A stretch of 64,000 nucleotides of DNA from Marasmius tenuissimus (taxonomy: Eukaryota; Basidiomycota; Agaricomycetes; Agaricales; Marasmiaceae). Location: NCBI GenBank assembly GCA_029532415.1, contig JAQOTA010000068.1, forward strand, positions 310,001 to 374,000. The letters run 5' to 3'. Position numbers and translations under genes: made by a program. Below, piece by piece: positions 55,501 through 64,000 of this stretch (position 1 is the first letter of the stretch; each line of letters opens with the position of its first letter). Under the pieces are notes generated by a model. It worked only from the letters and a program-made list of their open reading frames with translations, did no database searches and was not told the DNA's origin.

Positions 55501-58500
55501 GCTGTGTAACATTGCTGGGGAATTCGGTAATACGTACGTCTCTTTTTTTTTTCTACTTTTCAGCAGTTCAGGCTGAATCAACCTTGCCAACAGATTATCT
55601 CTCTGGTCTATACGAGCGTATGCAGCGGTCCGGTTCTTTGACCGCTCGGTATATCAAGATTCAATGGAGACCCCGATTCCAGCCGTAATCCTCGTCTTCT
55701 TGCTGCAGGAATCGCTAGGTTTTGCCCTCAGGCCTCACCGGCACCATTCATCTTCCCGCCCTCAGCTACCGCCTCTGCGCCAAATATTACCATTGGAACC
55801 CTAGCAATCCAGCAGTCATCTCACCCTCGCTTCTCTCTACACCTACAGCTTCGTACCAAGCCATTTCCCCATCATAAATGCACGCACACCTACCTTACCC
55901 ACCTCCCTTCTACCGAACGATTGCGATGCGGCCACAGGCTCTACATCGGGGGCTCTAGTCGTGGACCAGCAATGACGCACTCTGCGCTCTCGAGGTCGAA
56001 GGAGAGAAAACAATGCTGGTCAAATCGGTTTTGTATCGGAGCATAGCTACCAAAGCGGATACCAACAACGACGATTTCGACTGCTACACAACGAGGTAGA
56101 TGCAGGAGAGTTGTTGGTGATTGGGGTACCGGCGGTTGTAGCCAGGCGGGGTGTTGGGACGATAGCGAGGCTTCCGGTTTACCTCAAAGGAAGATCGGCA
56201 TTTTGCCATCCAAACCCTCCCTCATCCATAAAGAAACTTCCGCCTACTCGAAAAGCATCTTTATTCAAATCGTCGGTAATCCGATCTACCAGACACTGGC
56301 CGTGCCTTCTACCTTCAACCCCTTTCATATGCGCCGTTGGTCCTTCCTCGCCTCATAACGCACAATCGCACTGAACCCACGCGTACTTTCCCTTACCACG
56401 TTGGAAACTGGCGTTATACTCCCCTCTGTTTCCCTTCGAGCATCATACATTCACATGATGGTAACAAGTGCTCCTCGAGCACATCTCTCGCTCCATCGTC
56501 GAAATTTACTCGAGCTGCTGGGAGTATTGAAGGAGAGGTCGAGATTGGGCTCGACGAGCTTTGCGCTCAGATCGAGCCCACATCCACCCATCGCTTTACG
56601 ACCTCTCGCGTATGGCGCGAGCTCTGTCTCAACCCAACAAGTTCTTCCAAATCCACGGAACATCCCACACCACAAGCGGTTGTCCTCTCCACGATAGGGC
56701 GACCCAACTCGCCGCATACACAATGCACGCATCAGGTGAACCAAACCCCCATATTCGTAGTTAGCAGCGTTGGCGCATGGGTTGAGGATGAATGAAGGTA
56801 GGGGGAAGAATCCGGGTGGGGATATCGGTGGTGGGCAAAGACGAAGAAGATGCAAGTTCTCCCCGAATCGCAGGATGACCGTTCCGATGGAGATGACGAC
56901 GGGAGTTTCGCTTCATCGTCGTCTCTACACAACAGCTTCATCGGAGGAGGAAGAAACAAGCGGAGAGCTGCAACCTTCGCTGGTATATGGAACATTGGCC
57001 GACCGGATCTTTCCTGGAGCCTGATTGCTATATCTACTCCTGCGCGGATATGGTCATATCGCCCACATCGCCGCGAAGGGCCTTCCAGCATGTATCTTTC
57101 CTTCATACCCCCTTGTTTAATCTACCGCCGCTCTCCGTACGCGTTCCCCAGTCGACCGGTATCGCTGATACGCGTACCTTGTTTACCCGACTGAACATCA
57201 GGCCAGGGGCTACCTGCCGTCTCAGTTCCTCTTTCAACGACCTACAACAACGATTTGGATGACGTCGACCCTTTCATCCACCCAAGCGAATGGAGCTCGT
57301 ACAGACTAGTGGTTTAGTGGTGGCTTGCTGGATGGCATCCAGCCTCGAGAGACGAGCACCATCAATCTAGGTTGCACTTCTCAACCTCGAGTTTGGTGCT
57401 CGGAACAGAAAGTGGGCTCGCCGGGGATTTGAAAGGGATAAATAGAAGGCAAAGGCAGAATGACAGGTATTCGTTGGAATAGATGGATATGTATGAGCCC
57501 GCAGACTTCATGGCACATTACGGCTCGAGACGACGCTCGCATCTTTCCTATCATTCCACCTCCCCGCATCATTTCCTCCTAGCCGTTCAGCCAGCTATAC
57601 TGGTGGCTCACAACAAACTTCCGTTTCCTCACTCTTCATCGAGAACGGGAATTGCCTTGGCCAGCCTTGCACTTCTCGAAGAAGAGTTGGTACACACAGG
57701 AACATTGGCGTTGGCCGTGGCTTGAGCCAACAGTACTCTCTACAACGTTGGGCGCCACGGAATGACAGGCATAGTCTCCACCGTCGGCTCGAGAACCCGA
57801 TTCGTGTCGTTCTGGGCCGGATGTTTCATGGCCACCAAAAGCTTGGGGGCGAAGGAAACGGGCGGGAGATCTGGCATCCATCTTCCCAGGGCTTGGTTGG
57901 ACGGAAGGGTCTGTTCATCGAGGAACTCGGGGTGGCGGCTGGTAAGTGCTTGTATAATTAAACTCATTTGTGTTGCTGATCCCGGTCTGACTTTCCCTAG
58001 TCATCTAGTACGTCTTACGAGACAGCTGTTGTTGTTACGGGGGTTGAACGGACAGTTTCGAGCCTGAGACGCTGGTTTTTGACAGGAGTCTTGATGCACA
58101 GTGGAGACATTGTGAGGTTGAAAGATCCAGTTTCACGGGTAAGACTCAACAGTGTCGATTCCACCCATGAGACTGGCACTGATTTTTCCAGGCTCACCAG
58201 GTTGATTGCCGTAGTACGCCCTTGAGCGTGAGCGATGGCCCTGAGGCTCATCGACGTTTGAAGCACGGAGCAGCGTTGAAGTGGTCCGATAGATACATGG
58301 TAGTCTAGATTTGTGCCCTAGCGAGGTGGGTGACTACCTTTGCCTATTGGGACTGGGACATAGAACGTAGGAAGAATAGAGATACTTATCCAGACTGGTA
58401 CTTCATAGGACCGTCCCAGGTTCGCTTGGTACTAGGGCGAGGCGTAGTGTGCTGGGAGCTTGGATCGCACACATGCCCGTCGTGCCTCTAGTCGTGTAGC

Positions 58501-59935
58501 CCTGGTCGATACTCACATATTTTATATTTCGAAAACATTTTTGATCAGAAATATACTGACCCAAAGCGGTCTGTTCGAGTCAAGAAAAAGTCGGGAGTAT
58601 TTGAACTCCGAATTATCCGGGAGTCACCCCCGGCTCCGAATGTTGCCTTTCGACAACCATGTCGTTCTCCCATCCGTCCTTTTTACCGCAGCTTCTCACA
58701 ATTTCCCTCAAAGCCAACGAATGAAATCAACCTCAGCGAGTTCAGGTCACACTGGATCAACTCGGAGATGGGCTCGAGGCATTACTTCAACCTCGATTCA
58801 ACGCTCGCGTCGTTCAAAGGTTCCAAGGTCAACAAACAGGACTAGGCACTTGGGAATCGATGTACACGGCCTTCCATCTGGATTTCAGGTATGATATCTG
58901 TGATTCGAAGCTACGACGACACTCTCAACGTGCTTCTCAAAGAATCAAGTTCGCAATGCCGGAATCTTTGTCTTATAACGCTCCTGTTCTTACATCCGCC
59001 AGCTCTACTTCTCTGATCTCAAGAAGCTTTTCAAGTTATGACGACCAGCGCAAGTTGACCCGTCTGGTGGCTTGTTTGGCTTGTTTGAGCCTTCTCCGGA
59101 GACCCACCATGTTCACTGACATGTGTTATGTTCGTGGATGATTTGAAGTATCTTGGGACGAGAAGGCGAGGGAAGGTAGCTGCGGAGGGCTGGCAGAAGT
59201 CGAGGTGCGAGATCCGAGTCATGGAGGGAGAAATTTTGTGAAGCGACTTGTTGTACTCGTTTTCGAATCAAACGACTCACATCATTCACATTATTTCCAG
59301 AACTTGCTGTGGACGAAGCTCGCCTACGTGATCTCGGCATCGGGACTATGGACCTATAGTGATTCACATAGTGAGTGTCAGTTACGCAGAATGTCTACAT
59401 ACTCGATCGATTGAACGCAAACCAAGCAAGCCTACATGCGGCTTGGATGGAGCTTCTTTGTGCACAGGACAGGGTGGAGCCTCAGAGATCAGTTCTCGTG
59501 TATTTCCAGGAGATTGCACAGGGCTGCGAGTACGAGTTCGAAATATTCGCAATCGGTGGGACTCTCTGTTCGCGGAGGTATAGAATGTGGATTTTGTCAG
59601 CCCCTTCTACTATGTTTCTGCCGAGTCAACTTGAATATACGCCTCATGATAGTATTATTCATCCCATTCCCCTGCACGTTTGAAATTGACAATGGACTGG
59701 CCACGGGATCAAACACTGCTGTCAAAGATGATGATTACTTCCGTGACGGTAAGTCTGCAGAAGCGCTCATGGGAGATACGGAGGAGATACGACCTCGTGT
59801 TGATCATGAGACAGCTGTTAGGCCCAACTCGTATATAGCGTGCGTCGTGTTCGATGACTCCCACCGTTCCCTCCCCCACCTCGTACCTTCTCTCGTAACC
59901 TCTTCCTCTCTACTTCTTTCCTCCATCTTGAAGAC
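52551..59935. other. Stretch between the duplicated genes, no supported gene
   Basis: About 7.4 kb. It includes the left, strongly diverged part of duplication unit 2. Many short frames exist but none has a recognisable domain or a splice model I could defend. Confidence 0.5.
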
Positions 59936-62280
59936 ATGGTTGGTAACTTCTCCCGCGCCCAAGACACGACTATCGGAGATCATGCCAACTTCCAAAGTGT
60001 GACGAGAGGTACTATCACAAACCATAATTACTACAACCCAGAGAGAGAGGATCGGCTGATTGTGGTAAGTGTCAGGTTGTGCCATTACCAGTTGTGATAC
60101 TCACTTTTTTTCGCAGAACGGAAGGACTATAAGGAGAGTAATTGATAGCGACATCCATTTTCTACGCCTTTCATCGTCTGAGATCCTGAGTGTTGCTGTC
60201 AAGCCGAAGGCAGCACCAACATCCTCGAAGCCGCAAGTTATCAAATTGAAGAAGATGGTACAAACTGCTGAAATTTTCGGATGCCCGGGAAGATATACAG
60301 CCACTACCCTCGAACCAGTCAATAGGGAGGATCAAGAAATATGCAATGAGGTTGGCGCTGAGATTTGATAGCGTGAGATAATACCGTTAATTACTCACAG
60401 ATAGTGGGAGGTGTCCTTCAGGAGGCAGTATCCCATCGGTGAGTTGGCGAGGGCAAGGCGAGGGCCGAGGCACTTCTCCATCAGTCATTCTTACAGGATG
60501 TTGCAGGTCAGCGCTACTTGCTCAAGTGTTTGCAGTGACCAAGTCATTGGGCACATTCACAATGCTATCGTATAACGGTAGGTTTACAATCAGGAATCTT
60601 CATTGGAGGTGCTGAAAGGCAGCAGAACTCGCAAACGGAATGGACGTTGTCAATCGGTACATGAATAAGAATTGGATTGTATACTACTACTTGAATGAAA
60701 TACATGTATGTTTCTTATCTGGGCTCCCTTCCCCGCTGAGTAGCTTCTGCAGGCATTTGCAATCCAATCTTTGCGCGACCACAAAGCACTGACATTTCCG
60801 GTGAGCCATCTATTTTTAGCACTGCCCGCGGCGTTAATGGCAAACAGGTGACGGATCGTTGGGCAGACTGGTCAATTGACTTCAGAACACTGGCTTGGCA
60901 TTACAACCCCGCTTTCCTCTCCCTCAATCCACCGAGTGAAGACAGCCTCAAACCATTCCACAACCCTGTCTACCCACTTCTCCAAGACACCCCTCCACGA
61001 CTTGATGCCACCGAAATCCTCGCCCACATCGAGGAAACCTTTGGCGACTTTCTGTACCTGATTGCGTTAGGCGGAGGGAGGTGGTTCCGTGACCTATCAA
61101 ACTACGCCCAAAATGGCCTTCTGACATTTGGGGCCGTTGTCCAACGCAAAAAACCCGGAATCCTTGCCCACTTTCCTTCCACTCCCCCACCCAAGTCATT
61201 TTGCGAGAGTATCAGCCGCGGTGTCAAAGCCAGTTATTCCAGCTCAGGTATGCCCACCACTCAAGTCCATATCCCTCTTGCTGACTTGTTTAGTGCCTTG
61301 GCGAGTGGATCTCTCTTTCCGAGAGACTGGCAATGTCAAAGTGTCCCTTGGAATTGGCCTGCGCATTCTAAACAACGACCAAATCAGACTTCGTTCTGCC
61401 TATCTTTCCCAATCCCTTCGTTTCTGTGATGACTGCAGTGATGTGCGACGTGTTGGTAAGTGTTCCCTTGGATATCTCTGGTCATCTTGTCTGAATAGTC
61501 TGCCCATTCAGTTTTTATTGATCAAGTTGGAGTCTATCTCGAAGGTGTCTTCCTTGAAGACCCTACAATACATCCAGAACCCGCATACCTTTTTGTTCTG
61601 CCTCTACACACCGAGCTCATCAACGGCCTACATTGTGTCCGGTATCCGTTCCCTCAAAGCTTATTCTACTGGTCCAGTGACCCGCATGGAAGGAATAGAA
61701 TTGCTGAGGAGGATTGGGAGAGATTGGGGATCCCCAAGTTGAGTGTGCGGGGATTGATTGGGTCTTACTGGGATGTCATGGATTACCAAACTGTCCGAGA
61801 AGTACTTCACCGAAAGGGTTATGGCTTGGATGGGAAGCAATATGCTTGTGATCATGGATATCCCGAGTTGATACTAGGTGAGTATTATTTTCTGTCTCCC
61901 GGGAATCAACACCAACAACGCTTTTACTCAGGTGATCTTCACGATACTGCCAGATTCCAAGATCTTGAACACTCTGAGTCGGACTCAGAACCTGAAACTC
62001 CTCCCTTGTCTTCACACCTTGCGAGTCTGTCTATCCCTCCAGTTGCAGAGACCCCTGTGGGATATGGCATGGAAATCAAATCTACGGCAACGCTACTAAC
62101 AGAAACGGAAGGTCCGTCGACTCACTGGGCCAAGCCCGGATTTCTGAAGAAATGGTGTATGTACTATATTTCATCCATGCCTGTATGAGTTGAGGTTCTG
62201 ATTGATACTCTCTAGATAATTGGGCGTCGGAAACAGTTGTCTGCACTGATGATTTGGGTTACTCCGTAGTCGCATGTTAG
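55000..62280 (+). repeat. Tandem duplication unit 2 (conservative limits)
   Basis: Partner of 45170-52550, in direct orientation. Anchors are listed with the gene-poor stretch at 41495-50266. The two orphan genes mark the best conserved part. Confidence 0.7.
59936..62280 (+). CDS. Agaric orphan-family protein, duplicate 2
   Basis: Eleven exons at the same places as in duplicate 1: 59936-60064, 60117-60350, 60401-60438, 60507-60577, then two short exons, 60848-61247, 61294-61455, 61512-61877, 61932-62156 and 62216-62280. The model gives 606 residues. The core is nearly the same as duplicate 1 (RRVIDSDIHFLRLSSSE, FGCPGRYTATTL, GILAHFPSTP, VDLSFRETGNVKVSLGIGL, QVGVYLEGVFL). The ends differ: the N-terminal Asn-rich part is shorter, the nuclear-signal-like MSKKRKV is missing, and the last exon runs 19 codons further (YNWASETVV...) where duplicate 1 stops after YYN. 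All phases and splice sites are intact, which argues that both genes are expressed. Function unknown. Confidence 0.78.
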
Positions 62281-64000
62281 TTGAACTTTCGGTATACTGT
62301 ATCATTTTGAGTTCCCCCGTAACTTCTGGCCAATTTCCACGTTTACATGTAACTTTTCCCTCCCACATCCAGTTTGAATAAATCCTCCCAATGGTTCTCG
62401 TCATCCCCGAGTGAAAACACTCGTCATAGCTAACGACGCGCTGGGCCTATTGACCTGGAAGTTGATTCACAAATTTCACGCTGCTTCGAGAAACAACGCG
62501 TTAGTACTTACTCGCACAAGAGCCTGCGATCATCGTACTTGGTCGAATTCAAGAACTGTAATCATTGGTATGAGAACGTGAACTCCGAGTGCGAGGTGAA
62601 CGGTACATCCTCACCTTCGTACACAATCCCTCGTGAGTCGCTGCACTACCCGTAACCCGCCTCGAACATTCTATTCCCTATGAGAAACAACCCTGACCGA
62701 CGAAGAGGCTTAATACACTCGTTCTTGAATCACTTCCTGTCCAATTCGCCTCAAGGCCGGAGTTATTCATGGGTTCCAACCCCAACGAGAGTGAGAATTG
62801 TCTGAATCTTTGTTTTCAGCAGTGATAACAGACAGGAGTGGCTCACGACAGTCAGAACGAACCAACTCACATCCCAAGACCGATTGACTTGAGTCGCAGT
62901 TCGCGCCACAACGCAATTGATGTAAGTCTCTTGAGGCAAGCGATAATATTTTCAGACTGGTGAACTATACAACGATATGTGGGCCCGAGGACTCAGCGCA
63001 ATATCCCATTGATTTGCTGAATTTGAGTTGCAGGAACCGGGACTGAGGATGTCGAGCAAGCGAAAGTTTCAATTGAAGAAACTGACAGCAGATCCCGTCG
63101 TTCTGCCAATGTTCTGCTTCTCGAGCAGTTATGATCAATGGAAAACCAGGCGATCACGGCCTTATGCACTCCATATCAGCATTCACGTGTACTTGTCGCA
63201 AGTAGTACAAATCGGAGGACGGTATCCAGCCTGGGAATGAACTTGATCGAGATTCATCGAGAAACAAGCTGCCAACGACAGTGACTGTGTCTGAAAGGCA
63301 AGGAGGACCCCAGACCCTCGGGTTGCGCCCGTGATCAAAACATTCTAGTGTTAAAAGATGCTATGAAGCTTATACGCCGTGTGTCGAAACCATGAAGGTA
63401 TTCACCTTACACTGACGAGAGGGTCTATCCTTGTCGAGAGCGGTGAGCCTCGCGTCTCACTCTGATGCTTAGACCTCCGAGTCAACCTTGAGGATATAAA
63501 ACTGTCTGTCTTTGCTGACTTTGGAAAATCTGGTGTACGGAAGCTTTATCAGTATGGCGATTGAAGTGTATTGTTTGATCATTCGAGACGAGCGGTATAA
63601 AGCCCAGTCACGCACCATCTCAGTGAATTTGCCGTGTTCGACGTTTATCGAGACAACGCTGGCACCAAACGTGAATTCAAAGCTCGGACACCTTCTCTAG
63701 AATCAGTCCGTGCCGACCTTGAACTTGGACTGCAGGAATGCCCTCTGCCAACAGCCTCGGCTGTGAGTCCGGCGCTACGGTTCGTTCAATTATTATCCGT
63801 CCCTTCTCCATGCGTAACGTTGGGGGGCCTCGGCTGCTGTTAGGTAGCCAACGTTTCCATTACCATTACCAAGGTCACTATAAAGCAAAAGTGTCGGCTG
63901 GGTTTTCGAAGTGATTCGGATTGTCACTTGTTCAGATTCGCAGATTGGAGGCGCAGGTCCCTTGTGAAAGGTTTCGGCGAGGCGGAAAAATTTTTGACCC
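62281..64000. other. Right end of window, no gene recognised
   Basis: About 1.7 kb with short frames only. A faint likeness near 63.78 kb to DNA near 44.07 and 53.27 kb was too short to call a third duplication unit. Confidence 0.4.

Noticed and set aside
63640..63850. Start of a third tandem duplication unit
   Set aside because: Only a short likeness around GGTTCGTTCAA; too weak without an alignment.
1..64000. CRISPR arrays, bacterial operons, riboswitches
   Set aside because: Nothing of the kind seen, as expected for fungal nuclear DNA with spliceosomal introns.

Overview
The window looks like nuclear DNA of a mushroom-forming basidiomycete (Agaricomycetes, probably Agaricales). Genes are dense and split by many 45-60 bp introns with very short exons, and the contents fit that group: fungal copia and gypsy retroelements, expanded F-box genes, fungal rhodopsin-type membrane proteins, membrane-anchored GH76 proteins and an agaric-type orphan family. 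The species cannot be named from sequence alone.

Layout. About 1-14.2 kb is retroelement DNA read from the minus strand. A copia element (1-7068, running off the left edge) carries a long Gag-like ORF, one in-frame UGA, and then a protease-integrase ORF that stays open to base 1. Next to it, in the same orientation, is a gypsy-type element (about 7069-14194) with an LTR, a primer-binding site, a Gag-protease ORF, again one in-frame UGA, and a second large ORF, but no reverse transcriptase or integrase in the window. The LTR ends a few bases from the stop codon of an F-box-like gene (14204-14953). From 17 to 41 kb lies host gene space: a 7-TM rhodopsin-domain gene divergent from a 9-exon flavin monooxygenase gene; three tandem GH76 genes (A, B, C), the first with a 1.25 kb CACTA-like element in an intron; a PrpF-type isomerase gene followed by two tandem lactonase (beta-propeller) genes; a second F-box/zinc-motif gene paralogous to the one at 14 kb; a forkhead gene; and an F-box/LRR-like fragment.

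From about 44 kb to the end the window is mainly a tandem duplication with a period near 10 kb. Each unit has poorly conserved, apparently non-coding or decayed DNA followed by one intact 11-exon gene of an orphan family (590 and 606 residues predicted). The introns of these genes line up exactly.

The most interesting points are: a possible accessory domain shared by the copia Gag extension and the gypsy second ORF; in-frame UGA codons at the same kind of junction in both elements; three conserved microexons (10, 14 and 12 nt) and C-terminal PPxY motifs in all three GH76 genes; the CACTA-like insertion in a GH76 intron; the PrpF-lactonase-lactonase group, which suggests aromatic-acid catabolism; and the duplicated orphan gene, whose copies differ mainly at the C-terminus. 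All splice models were built by eye from GT/GC-AG sites, reading frame and paralogue comparison.
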